The notes beneath the pieces were generated by a model, which was not told where the DNA came from, did not search any database, and saw nothing but the letters and a program-made list of their open reading frames with translations. This document shows positions 35,013 through 43,545 of a DNA stretch of 64,000 nt, piece after piece. A program made the translations under genes and the position numbers. Each line of letters begins with the position of its first letter. The stretch's first letter is position 1. Source of the stretch: Affinibrenneria salicis (GTDB taxonomy: Bacteria > Pseudomonadota > Gammaproteobacteria > Enterobacterales > Enterobacteriaceae); NCBI RefSeq assembly GCF_008710095.1, contig NZ_VYKJ01000004.1:124001-188000 (forward strand), in the 5' to 3' direction.

Positions 35013-36417
35013 GGTTCTTCCCCTTATTTTCGATTATTTCTATGAGTTTAGCTTTGGCCCCGGTGCGTGGAATAGAACCGTAGGCGACCACTTCAACATG
35101 CGGCCGGAAGTTTAATAACTCCCGTACCCGGTTTTCCAGCCTGGTCGCCACGTCGTGCCAACGGCTCAGGGGCAACTCAGCCGCTGCTTCAACCATAATG
35201 TTTAATGGCGGGTTGACCTTTGGCGGCGGAGCGTCTAATTGAATTCTTAATTCACCCGATAACTCCGGCTGAAAGGTTCGCACCACTTTTTGAATAGCCG
35301 CCGGATAAACTTTTACGCCTTTGATCGCCAGCATGTCATCAACGCGGCCAATGATTTCCATTCGTACGCCAAAATGACCACAGCCGGGACATTCGCCGAC
35401 ATGGATGCGAATTATATCGCCCGTCGCATAACGGAATGCCGGCGCCGCTTCATATTCCAGCGCCGTATGAATGGCTTCCCCCACGGCGCCATCTTTTAGT
35501 TCTATCGGCAATCTGGTTTCCGGATCAACCAGGTCGTACCTGAAGCAATAATCTTCAGACATATAATGCATGCCGTAGGATAAATCAGCATGACAGGTGA
35601 TGGTTCCGTTATGCCAGGCGGCGCCTGTGGAATCGAACACCTGCGCGCCATAATGTTCCCGCACCAATTGCCTGAACGATTGCTGGCTGGCGCCGGGTTC
35701 GCCGCAACAATAAATTATCTCTATACCCAGTTCGCCGACGGGTTTGCCAAGCTCTTTCACGGATCTTTCTATTAATTGCGTTACCATGGACGGCGTCGCG
35801 AATAGAACCCGGGGTCTGGTTAATGCGATAAAGCGCAGTATTTTAGCGACGCCGCCTTCAGCGCCGACGCTGATGGGGCGGGCGCCATAGGCTTCTAATG
35901 CCTGAATATAGGTAATGCCGGCCAGCCATAGCGATAGTCCAAAGGCGTGAAAGGTGGTATCGCCGGGACGGATGCCGGCCATCCGAAATAAACGCGCCAT
36001 AACCCTGTTGGTGATATCCTGGTCTTTGGCGCTGAACACATAAAAGGTCGGGGTGCCGGTGGTGCCTGATGTCGCCGCGAGATGTATGGCTTTTTCCGGC
36101 GCGACGGTAAGATGTAAACCAAGGGGATGACCGTATTTAATTAATGAGGCGTCCTGCGATTCCCTGTGTCGATTTTTATCCAGAAAAATCGGCAACATGC
36201 GGAAATCATCTAATGATCTGACATCATTCGGATGCGTAACGCCGGCCTCTAAGAATCGCTGCCGATAGTAGTCCTTGTTTGTCCATACATATTTAATCTG
36301 GCTTATTAGTTTTTTAAATCTGTATTCATTCAGCCACGACATATACTCAACGGGATCTTTCGTTGCCGGATTGAGATAGTGTAGTGGAGAATTATTAGTA
36401 TAACGTTTAACTAACAT
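35005..36417 (-). CDS. PaaK-like AMP-forming acyl-CoA ligase
   Basis: 470 aa in the phenylacetate-CoA ligase branch of ANL enzymes. Motifs in order: AATSGTTGTPTFYVF (AMP/phosphate binding), TGAAWH (adenine/acid site), FRYATGDIIRI, GRVDDMLAIKGVKVYP (hinge) and the C-terminal IPRTGAKAKLIE lysine region. A CPGCGHFG segment matches the Cys-containing loop of PaaK-type enzymes. No other paa gene is in the window, so phenylacetate catabolism is unlikely. First gene of the six-gene cluster; its promoter is in the AT-rich gap upstream. Confidence 0.88.
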   Translation of the reverse strand: MLVKRYTNNSPLHYLNPATKDPVEYMSWLNEYRFKKLISQIKYVWTNKDYYRQRFLEAGVTHPNDVRSLDDFRMLPIFLDKNRHRESQDASLIKYGHPLGLHLTVAPEKAIHLAATSGTTGTPTFYVFSAKDQDITNRVMARLFRMAGIRPGDTTFHAFGLSLWLAGITYIQALEAYGARPISVGAEGGVAKILRFIALTRPRVLFATPSMVTQLIERSVKELGKPVGELGIEIIYCCGEPGASQQSFRQLVREHYGAQVFDSTGAAWHNGTITCHADLSYGMHYMSEDYCFRYDLVDPETRLPIELKDGAVGEAIHTALEYEAAPAFRYATGDIIRIHVGECPGCGHFGVRMEIIGRVDDMLAIKGVKVYPAAIQKVVRTFQPELSGELRIQLDAPPPKVNPPLNIMVEAAAELPLSRWHDVATRLENRVRELLNFRPHVEVVAYGSIPRTGAKAKLIEIIENKGKNRA

Positions 36418-37072
36418 GCTGGCTTCCTGATTAATTTATCCGGTCTGTTTTCTTATCAAAACATTCAATGAGACGCTTTATCTATAATCATCATAATTGT
36501 TTTATCTCTGCAGACAACAACGTATATTTAATATGCTTATGTTAATAATGGATAACTTTTATGTGCATCGTATGATTACGTTTTTATAATCGTCATACTT
36601 CAAATGGCAGGAGCCGTTGGCCGTATTCGCTGGTTGAGTTGCTTATCTGTATGAACCTGTTGCAATTCACGCTTTTAGCCGTCTTTCTGTAATCTGGATT
36701 ATTTAGAGTGGAGTGCGCTATAGTTCAATGCTGAAGCGTTTTTTAACGTGGTTGTGAATGAGAATATTCAGGGGGCGCTGTCTGAGAAATAATATTCCTT
36801 TGATTTTCAGCGGGCAGGGCGATTTGCTGCGATTTTTATTTATTTTTATCGCGGGGGCGATGTGGCATTTATCATACGCCCCTTTCAGGGGCATCGGGTC
36901 GCATGGTTATTCTTTTTGGCTCTATTTTTACCCGTATTCATAACTTAACTAACGGATAAATCGGCGGGGGTTTTAATCATAGCGCGTTTCTGCGATGTAA
37001 ATAATTCAGCGCAGCGCTATTATATTAAATTCCCCGCGGTATTTGCCTGATGACTCACGCAACCCGAATTAT
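36418..37072. other. 655-bp intergenic region upstream of the ligase cluster
   Basis: AT-rich, with no supported gene. It must contain the minus-strand promoter for the ligase-crotonase-ABC cluster (36418-36580). A repeat copy lies at 36590-36712 and a repeat-end fragment CCCGAATTATTCAGG at 37062-37076 abuts the acuI stop. A 61-codon plus-strand ORF (36758-36943) has weak support. Confidence 0.5.
36590..36712 (+). repeat. Dispersed intergenic repeat, degenerate copy
   Basis: Left end CGTCATACTTCAAATGGCAG and right end CTGGATTATTTAGAGTG. The central part is diverged. Confidence 0.55.
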
Positions 37073-38050
37073 TCAGGCGGTAATTTTTACCAGAGTTCGC
37101 CCCTGTATTTTATTATGCAGAAAATCTTCGGCCGCGCCGGCTGCGTCTTCCAGGCCGATTTCGTTAGCCGCCTGCTGATAGAAACTCTCCGGCAGGATGG
37201 CGGCTAAACGTTGCCATACTTCCACCCGTCGGGCGGCGGAAACCGAAACGGAGTCGACGCCCTGCAGACGCACGTTGCGCAAAATGAACGGCATGACCGT
37301 GGTCGGCAGGTTAAAACCGCCGGCCAAACCGCAGGCGGCGACGCAGCCGCCATAATTCGTTTGCGCCAGCACTTTTGCCAGCACGCTGTCGCCCACAGTA
37401 TCCACCGCGCCGGCCCACAGCTGTTTTTCGAGCGGCCGGGTTTGGGCAAAATCGGCGCGCGGCAGAATTTCGCTGGCGCCGATCCGGCGCAGGTAATCAT
37501 GGGTTGTCTCACGGCCGGTGACGGCGGTAACGCGGTAACCCAGCGCATGCAGTATAGCGACGGAGGTACTGCCCACTCCGCCGCTGGCGCCGGTGACTAC
37601 GACGTCGCCGCTCTGCGGCGTGACGCCCGCATCTTCCAGCGCCATGACGCACAGCATGGCGGTAAACCCGGCGGTGCCGATGATCATCGCTTTACGCTCG
37701 TCTATTCCCGCGGGCAGCGGCACCAGCCAGTCGCCTTTAACGCTTGCCTGCTGCGCCAGTCCGCCCCAGTGGGTTTCCCCTACGCCCCAGCCGGTCAAAA
37801 TTACCGCCTGGCCGGTTGCGAAACGCGGGTCATTGCTGTGCTTCACCCGCCCGGAAAAATCGATGCCCGGCACCATTGGAAACTGGCGGATAATCTTACC
37901 CTTGCCGGTAATGGCCAGGGCGTCTTTGTAATTCAGGCTGGACCAGCCGATATCCACCAACACTTCGTCAGCGGCCAGCGGGGGCAGGGCGATGTCTTTT
38001 ACCGTAGCCAGCGTTTGGTTGTCTTGCTGTTCGAGTACCAGAGCTTTCAT
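37073..38050 (-). CDS. acuI: Acrylyl-CoA reductase AcuI (YhdH)
   Basis: 325 aa medium-chain reductase that reduces acrylyl-CoA to propionyl-CoA with NADPH. N-terminal GroES-like part with SSLNYKDALAITGKGKI and PMVPGIDFSG, nucleotide-binding VVVTGASGGVGSTSVAILHALGY, and AACGLAGGFNLPTTVMPFILRNVRLQGVDSV-like C-terminus (YhdH hallmark). It lies 90 bp downstream of a TetR gene on the same strand, as acuR-acuI in acrylate- and DMSP-degrading bacteria. In enteric bacteria the role is mainly detoxification of acrylyl-CoA. Confidence 0.93.
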   Translation of the reverse strand: MKALVLEQQDNQTLATVKDIALPPLAADEVLVDIGWSSLNYKDALAITGKGKIIRQFPMVPGIDFSGRVKHSNDPRFATGQAVILTGWGVGETHWGGLAQQASVKGDWLVPLPAGIDERKAMIIGTAGFTAMLCVMALEDAGVTPQSGDVVVTGASGGVGSTSVAILHALGYRVTAVTGRETTHDYLRRIGASEILPRADFAQTRPLEKQLWAGAVDTVGDSVLAKVLAQTNYGGCVAACGLAGGFNLPTTVMPFILRNVRLQGVDSVSVSAARRVEVWQRLAAILPESFYQQAANEIGLEDAAGAAEDFLHNKIQGRTLVKITA

Positions 38051-38140
38051 TATTGGCCTTCAATGGTCTGAGGAGCGCCGCGCTCTGCCTGACGTGAGTG
38101 TTTCTGAGGCAGAACAGGGCTCGATTTAATAATCTGTCAC

Positions 38141-38851
38141 TTAGCGCGCTGAACGCAGAGTGACGGCTTCGCGCTGTTGTTGCTGTTCTCTCTCTGACGG
38201 CAGGTGCTGCGTTGCCGTAATACTGTGCAGGAAATAGTGCCAGAACTGCTCAAGCGGCTCGATCGATCGGAATAACTTCGCGCGCATCACGGCGCCTTCC
38301 CAGCCCGACCAAAAAATCCGGGCCAGCTGCTGCGCAGGCGTGGCGACGCTGAGTTGTCCGGCCAGCTGCGCTTCCTGCAGACAGCTGGCGACGCGGTTCT
38401 CCCAGTCGGCGAGGATTGCTTTGAGTTTGTCGGGGAAATCTTCCGGCAGCAGGGGCGTTTCCTGCAGTAAATTGCCGACCAGACAGCCGCGCCTGAAGTC
38501 ATATTTCGCCATCCCCTGGCCGGCATGGGTGACAAAGGCGCGAATACGCTGCAGCGGAGGTTGCCCGGCATCAAGCAGAAATTTATCCAGCTTATGGGCG
38601 AAAAAGGCGCCGTACGCCGTGAGCACCGCCATGCCGAACGCTTGCTTGCTGCTGAAATAGTGATAAAAGGAGCCTTTCGGCACCGAAATGTTTTTAATCA
38701 CCGCGTCAATACCCGCCGCCAGATATCCGGTTTCAGTAATCACGGCCAGACCCGAGCGGATCAGTTCTTCACGCGTATCGCTGAAATCACGATCGACTTT
38801 AGGCGGACGCCCGCGACGCGGTTTCGCGCCTGAATCAGGCTGATGACTCAT
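38141..38851 (-). CDS. TetR-family regulator, AcuR-like
   Basis: 236 aa. N-terminal TetR helix-turn-helix (LIRSGLAVITETGYLAAGIDAVIKNISVPKGSFYHYFSSKQAFG, split) and a C-terminal ligand domain with GCLVGNLLQETP and FWSGWEGAVMRAKL, typical of the AcuR/TetR_C_11-like group. AcuR in Rhodobacter and E. coli responds to acrylate and represses acuI. Linkage to acuI here supports the same role. Pro-rich and Arg-rich N-terminus (KPRRGRPPK) probably contacts the minor groove. Confidence 0.88.
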   Translation of the reverse strand: MSHQPDSGAKPRRGRPPKVDRDFSDTREELIRSGLAVITETGYLAAGIDAVIKNISVPKGSFYHYFSSKQAFGMAVLTAYGAFFAHKLDKFLLDAGQPPLQRIRAFVTHAGQGMAKYDFRRGCLVGNLLQETPLLPEDFPDKLKAILADWENRVASCLQEAQLAGQLSVATPAQQLARIFWSGWEGAVMRAKLFRSIEPLEQFWHYFLHSITATQHLPSEREQQQQREAVTLRSAR

Positions 38852-38864
38852 ATTTTAGACCGAT

Positions 38865-38877
38865 TGATTATTAATCA
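38865..38877. promoter_or_regulatory. Palindrome in the AcuR-like promoter
   Basis: TGATTA-T-TAATCA is a 13-bp inverted repeat 14 bp upstream of the tetR-type start. A candidate autoregulatory operator; inferred from position and symmetry only. Confidence 0.4.
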
Positions 38878-39085
38878 CTGAATCCTACGCGCTACCGCAC
38901 AGAGAAGCAAGCCTCGTTATCTCGCCGGCCGACGTTTTTTCGCACCCGGCGGAAAATCAGCTGGTTTTATTATCTGTGTCGAAAAATTAATTTCTCACAG
39001 TGCAAATTCTTTGCCATCGTGCGCACAACGCGCGGCAGACGCGATCGCGGCGTAGAGCGCCGGATAACCGAGTGGGAGAGGGGAA

Positions 39086-40036
39086 ATGGGCCGATTGGCC
39101 GCATCTGTCGAGAAGCGAGGCGCGCGCCTGACGGCGGTGCTCCTGGTGTTGCTGGCGAGCCTGCTGTATGTGCCGGGTTATGCGTTGTCGAAACAGCTGG
39201 TGCTGGTTTATGGATGTTCGGCGCTGCAGTTAACCTTTCTGCGCTGCAGTCTGGTCCTGGCGTGCGGTATCGGGCTGATCGCTGCGCCGGTCTCCCGCCT
39301 CAGCTGGCGGCGGATCGGTTTTCCCGCCAGCGCCTTTGAGCAACGGGCGGCGGCGCTGGTGGGCCCGAATGTATTATCGATAATGTCTTATAGCCTGACC
39401 TCCATTACCGGGGCGTCCGCCCTCGCTTTCAGCACGCCGCTGATGCTGACCCTGATGGGCGCGCTGCTGCTGGCGGAATCTGTTTCTCTGTTTCATTGGT
39501 GCGGCTGCTGAGCGGCGCTGCCGGCATGTTGTTGATAGTCGGACCGTTCGGCGGCGACGTCTCGCCGGCCGGCGCGGCGGCGCTTTCCTCCGCCTTTGCC
39601 TGCGCCCTTTATCAGATTCTGATGCGCCGGGTGCGCGACGTCGCCACCACGCTCGATATCACCCTGCAGGTTGCGCTGGTCGGCTAATGATCGCCATGCC
39701 CTGGATGTGGCGACCGTTGTCGGTTGAGCGGCTGCTGGTCGCCGTGCTGTTCACGCTGGTACAGACGGCGGCGATGGCGAGCATCGCCGCCGCCCTGCGC
39801 CGGGCAGAGGCTCTTCGGCTCGCGCCGTGGCAATATTCCGGTCTGCGTGGGCCCTGCTGCTGGACAGCGTGCTGTTTCACTCGCTGCCGGTTTGCACATC
39901 GATCGCGGGCGGGGTGCTGATCCTCGTCGGCGGACTGTTGGCGCAGCGCAAACCGGCGCCGCGTTGGCGGAGGCGCGCGCTCGTCGGGCGGCTTCCGCTG
40001 GCGATGACGAGTGGGGAAAAACGGCGGTTTATCTGA
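39086..40036 (+). pseudogene. Degraded EamA/DMT-family transporter
   Basis: Fragments in three frames align with one DMT transporter. The N-terminus runs to 39511 (LVLLASLLYVPGYALSKQLV, SALAFSTPLMLTLMGALLLA). A second frame covers about 39496-39687 (GAAGMLLIVGPFGGDVSPAG, ACALYQILMRRVRDVATTLD). The last parts run from 39687 and end with VCTSIAGGVLILVGGLLAQRKP at 40036. At least two or three frameshifts, plus an apparent internal deletion after FPASAFEQRAAALVG, inactivate it. Confidence 0.85.
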
Positions 40037-40295
40037 GCTGGCTGTCCTTGCTGCCGCGGCGGTTATAGCCGCTGTTCTGGATGTTTTTCTTGTCGATTTT
40101 TTCCTGGCAATCGATACAGTAGCGCACGCCCGCTACCGCTTTACGCCGCGCTTCGGGAATCAGAACGCCGCACTCATCGCAGTAGCGCGCGCTTTCGCCA
40201 TTGTTTAACTGACTGCGGGCGCGCGCAACCGCGTCGTCCACCGTGGCATCGATTTGATCCTGCACCGCCCCGTCATTCGACCAGCCGCTCGCCAT
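40029..40295 (-). CDS. ybiI: DksA/TraR-type zinc-finger protein YbiI
   Basis: 88 aa with a C4 zinc finger (YCDECGVLIPEARRKAVAG then RYCIDCQEKID), matching E. coli YbiI. It lacks the long coiled coil of DksA, so it is unlikely to replace DksA on RNA polymerase. Function unknown. The sequence is intact, and its 3' end overlaps the decayed DMT gene on the other strand by 8 bp. Confidence 0.9.
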   Translation of the reverse strand: MASGWSNDGAVQDQIDATVDDAVARARSQLNNGESARYCDECGVLIPEARRKAVAGVRYCIDCQEKIDKKNIQNSGYNRRGSKDSQLR

Positions 40296-40391
40296 GATAA
40301 CCTCCAGAGAAATAGTGGGCCTGTTCTCAGTATTGGGGATATTTCGCGCGATTCAAGGCGCGCCGTGCGTATTGTCCCGGCCGGCGCGCGT

Positions 40392-40913
40392 TTAGCGGGA
40401 TGAGGCCGGCCGGTCTTCGTGACGGTCGACAAACTGAACGCGTTCGATCAGCCGGTCAATTTCACTATCGGAAAAAACCTCGATGCCGTGCGTGCGCAGC
40501 AGCTCGGCCGTCACGCCGTTGCCCGGCATTTGGGTACCGTCGAATCTGCCGCTGTAAATCACATTGCTGCCGCAGGAGGGGCTGCCCTCGGTCAGTAATG
40601 CAAAACGACAATTGTGCTGCTGAGCCATCTGCAGGGTAAGCCAGGCGCCTAAAATATAGCGTTCGGTCACGTCCGCGCCGGTTGCCTCAAGCACTCTGGC
40701 GCCCTGGGCGATAACGGCGCGCCCCTGCGCCGAAGGGATGATTTCCGCCGACGGACGAGGGGTCGAAAAACCGGCCGCCAGTTCGGGACAAAATGCGACC
40801 AGTCTGGCTTGCTCTCGCCAGCGGGCGAGATACGACTCGACCGAGTTTTTCGCGCTGCCGTTATAACGCACCGGAAAACCGGCCAGACAGGCACTAATCA
40901 GGATTTTATTCAT
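40392..40913 (-). CDS. DUF523-family protein (TudS-like iron-sulfur desulfurase candidate)
   Basis: 173 aa. Three conserved Cys blocks of DUF523 are present: ISACLAGFPVRYNG, FCPELAAGF and EGSPSCGSNVIYSG. In the related 2-thiouracil desulfurase TudS these cysteines bind a [4Fe-4S] cluster that accepts sulfur. The usual third block CPExxGG reads CPELAAG, a small change. Cytoplasmic, stand-alone. The sulfur-removal role is inferred from the family. Confidence 0.82.
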   Translation of the reverse strand: MNKILISACLAGFPVRYNGSAKNSVESYLARWREQARLVAFCPELAAGFSTPRPSAEIIPSAQGRAVIAQGARVLEATGADVTERYILGAWLTLQMAQQHNCRFALLTEGSPSCGSNVIYSGRFDGTQMPGNGVTAELLRTHGIEVFSDSEIDRLIERVQFVDRHEDRPASSR

Positions 40914-41062
40914 GGGCAGGATTATGGGGTAAAGACCATTATCATAACCCGGTCAGCCCCTGGCGCAAGTCATCCGCCGCGCGGCCGGCGTCGCGCTGGC
41001 CGCTTTTCGTCGTTAAACTGCGTTCGCGCCGTCGCCGCGGCGCTATTTTCGCCTGCTGCGCG

Positions 41063-42679
41063 CTATTTTTTGCAAGGCGCTAATATATCCAGCCCGCGGT
41101 CGTACACCTGCGTCCTGACATTCAGCATTGATAGCAGGGTGTGGAAGACATTATCGTGAGAGAAGGCCTGTTCACGCGCCGCTTTTTGCAGACATTGTCC
41201 GTTAATGCCCTGACTCGCCATGTAATCCGGCGACAGCCAGAGCAGCAGCGGAACATGCGTCTGACCCTCCGGCGCTATCTTGTAGGGCGAGCCATGGAGA
41301 TAAATGCCCTGTTCGCCCAGCGACTCGCCGTGATCGGAAACGTAAAGCAGCGCGACATTGTAATTTGCGTATGACTTTAGTTTTTTAATATAAGCATCCA
41401 CCACATAGTCAGTGTAGCGGAGAGTATTATCGTAGGTGTTCAGCAGCTCCTGCCGGCTACAGTTCTGAATATCGTTACGCTCGCAGGCGGGCAAAAAATG
41501 TCTGAAGCGCTGTGGGTAGCGTTGGTAATACGCCGGTCCATGGCTGCCGATCAGATGAAACACCAGCAGTTTATCTTTATTATCGTCAGGTATTTTACTC
41601 TCGATGTTTTTTAACATCACTTCATCGTAACAGGTATTACCGTCGCATAGGGCGCTGTCGCTGTCCGGCCTGACGATGTCATGGGCTATGCGATCGCAGG
41701 CGCCTTTGCACCCTTCATCATTATCCAGCCAGAAGGTTGCGACGCCGGCGCGTTGCATAATATCCATCACGCTATCGCTGTGGCGCGCGATAGCGTCATC
41801 AAAACCCTGTCTTGTCATCGCAGAAAACATACAGGGCACCGAAACGGCCGTGGATGTGCCGCAGGATGTGACATGGCGAAAATAGAATAATCCAGGCTCG
41901 CCGGCGGTAAATTCATTGGTCGGTCGGGAATAGCCTCCCAGAGACTGGTTTTGCGCCCTGGCGGTTTCCCCCAGCAGCACAATCACCAGATTGGGGCGAC
42001 GGCTGTTTTCCCGGCTAACCTGCGCATCTTCACCGACTTTTTGGAACGGAATGGGCGAGGTAAGATAACGGCGATTAATATATTTCCCGGCGCTGTAGAG
42101 ATAGCTGGCCGGGACGATCTCCTGATTCAGCGTATGATTATTTCTGCCGATGAAGGCATAATCCTTATAATAAAAGAAAGCGATCAGGCCGACAAAAAGC
42201 GCAGAAACGAGCATGATCAATATGCGTCCTCCCGTTCTGTAATAGATCGATGAAGGGTAGTCAATCCGGCTAAACAATAATAGTACCGACGGCGCTACTC
42301 CCGATCCGGCGACCCAGAACAATAGCGCCGGGCTCAGGTATGATGTCGCTTCCGCCGTGTTGGTTTCAAAGATATTTTCAATCATGGTTTTATCAAAAAC
42401 GACGTTATATTTCATCATTGCATAACTGACCACCGAACTCAGGAGAAGCAAAATAATGAAAAAAGGCTTCATGATGTGCTTTAGGCTAAATGGCAAAAAT
42501 AAAAACAGCAATGCGAAGAACAGCACGAATGGAAGAGTAATAATAAAACCATAGTTTTTATCAGGCAGGCCGCTGAGTATCTGATAAAAGTGTTGAAATA
42601 GGGTCACGTTCATGACCAGCGTGAAATATGTTGCTATCAGCGCGGTCAGCGCCAGAAAATTAACTCTTATTTTGATCAC
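41063..42679 (-). CDS. eptA: Lipid A phosphoethanolamine transferase EptA (PmrC)
   Basis: 538 aa from GTG 42679 behind ACCGGAG; an upstream ATG at 42739 would add 20 residues. Five N-terminal membrane helices (to about residue 180) precede the periplasmic sulfatase-like domain. The nucleophile Thr lies in SCGTSTAVSVPCMFS; zinc ligands sit in LLGETARAQN, LIGSHGPAYYQRYP and VSDHGESLGEQG. It transfers phosphoethanolamine to lipid A phosphate, lowering polymyxin binding. It diverges from pmrAB, whereas in E. coli it is the first gene of the same operon. Confidence 0.92.
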   Translation of the reverse strand: MIKIRVNFLALTALIATYFTLVMNVTLFQHFYQILSGLPDKNYGFIITLPFVLFFALLFLFLPFSLKHIMKPFFIILLLLSSVVSYAMMKYNVVFDKTMIENIFETNTAEATSYLSPALLFWVAGSGVAPSVLLLFSRIDYPSSIYYRTGGRILIMLVSALFVGLIAFFYYKDYAFIGRNNHTLNQEIVPASYLYSAGKYINRRYLTSPIPFQKVGEDAQVSRENSRRPNLVIVLLGETARAQNQSLGGYSRPTNEFTAGEPGLFYFRHVTSCGTSTAVSVPCMFSAMTRQGFDDAIARHSDSVMDIMQRAGVATFWLDNDEGCKGACDRIAHDIVRPDSDSALCDGNTCYDEVMLKNIESKIPDDNKDKLLVFHLIGSHGPAYYQRYPQRFRHFLPACERNDIQNCSRQELLNTYDNTLRYTDYVVDAYIKKLKSYANYNVALLYVSDHGESLGEQGIYLHGSPYKIAPEGQTHVPLLLWLSPDYMASQGINGQCLQKAAREQAFSHDNVFHTLLSMLNVRTQVYDRGLDILAPCKK

Positions 42680-42882
42680 AATGTTAAGACTCCGGTAACC
42701 TGGATAAATGGCGTCGGGCCATACGGAATGGCGCGGCATCCGTATAGCGGTTGTTGCATAAACTATTGTTTATTTTGTTTTTTATTTATTTTTCCGTTGA
42801 GTGGACAATCTGCGTACCGTTAATCGCTGAACTCCTTATTGTTTATCGGGTCGAAGGGAAAATACGTTGGTGTAAATCGATA

Positions 42883-43545
42883 ATGAAAATATTGATCGTT
42901 GAGGATGACGAGTTATTACAATCGGGGCTGGAAAAAGCCCTGCAGCGGGAAGGCTACAGTACCGATTGCGCGGCCTGCGCCAGCAACGCCGACGCGATGG
43001 CGCAGGTCGGCATCTATAGCCTGATTATTCTCGATCTCGGCCTGCCGGATATGGATGGCGGCGCCTTGTTGAAAAAGTGGCGCGCGGCCGGCAGAGAGAC
43101 GCCGGTGCTGGTGCTGACCGCGCGCGATGCGCTGGACGATCGCGTCGCCGGTCTGGACGCCGGCGCCGATGACTATCTGATCAAGCCCTTTGCGCTCCCT
43201 GAGCTGAAGGCGCGCGTGCGGGCGTTGATTCGCCGCCATCATGGGTATAGCGAAAATAAGATCCATGTGGATGATTTGACGCTCGATCTGAACGCGAAGC
43301 AGGCGTTTCTGAATAATCGGCTGATCGATGTCACGCCAAAGGAGTTTTCCCTGTTAAGTCGCCTGATGATGAAAGCCAATAGCACGGTGCATCGCGATAT
43401 TCTGCAAAACGATCTCTACAGTTTTAATAACGATCCCAGCGGCAACGTGCTCGAAGTGCACATGCATAACTTACGGCGAAAAATCGGTAAAGACCGCATC
43501 AAAACGGTGCGCGGTATCGGCTATCGACTGGATAAATCGCTATGA
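42883..43545 (+). CDS. pmrA: Response regulator PmrA (BasR)
   Basis: 220 aa from ATG 42883 (MKILIVEDDELL); 44 extra codons upstream in the open frame are not protein-like. OmpR-type: receiver with phospho-acceptor Asp51 (LIILDLGLPDMDGG), Lys of DDYLIKPFAL, and a winged-helix C-terminal domain (TPKEFSLLSRLM, VEVHMHNLRRKIG-like, GIGYRLDKSL). Overlap with pmrB of 4 bp shows an operon. Neighbouring eptA and the phosphatase identify it as PmrA rather than another OmpR-type regulator. Confidence 0.9.
   Translation: MKILIVEDDELLQSGLEKALQREGYSTDCAACASNADAMAQVGIYSLIILDLGLPDMDGGALLKKWRAAGRETPVLVLTARDALDDRVAGLDAGADDYLIKPFALPELKARVRALIRRHHGYSENKIHVDDLTLDLNAKQAFLNNRLIDVTPKEFSLLSRLMMKANSTVHRDILQNDLYSFNNDPSGNVLEVHMHNLRRKIGKDRIKTVRGIGYRLDKSL

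Noticed and set aside
36758..36943. 61-codon hydrophobic plus-strand ORF
   Set aside because: No ribosome site, no neighbours on its strand, and AT-rich low-complexity text; not enough to call a gene.
42680..42882. PmrA box in the eptA-pmrA gap
   Set aside because: Only a single CTTAAC half-site is visible near the eptA start; no pair with 5-bp spacing fits the consensus.
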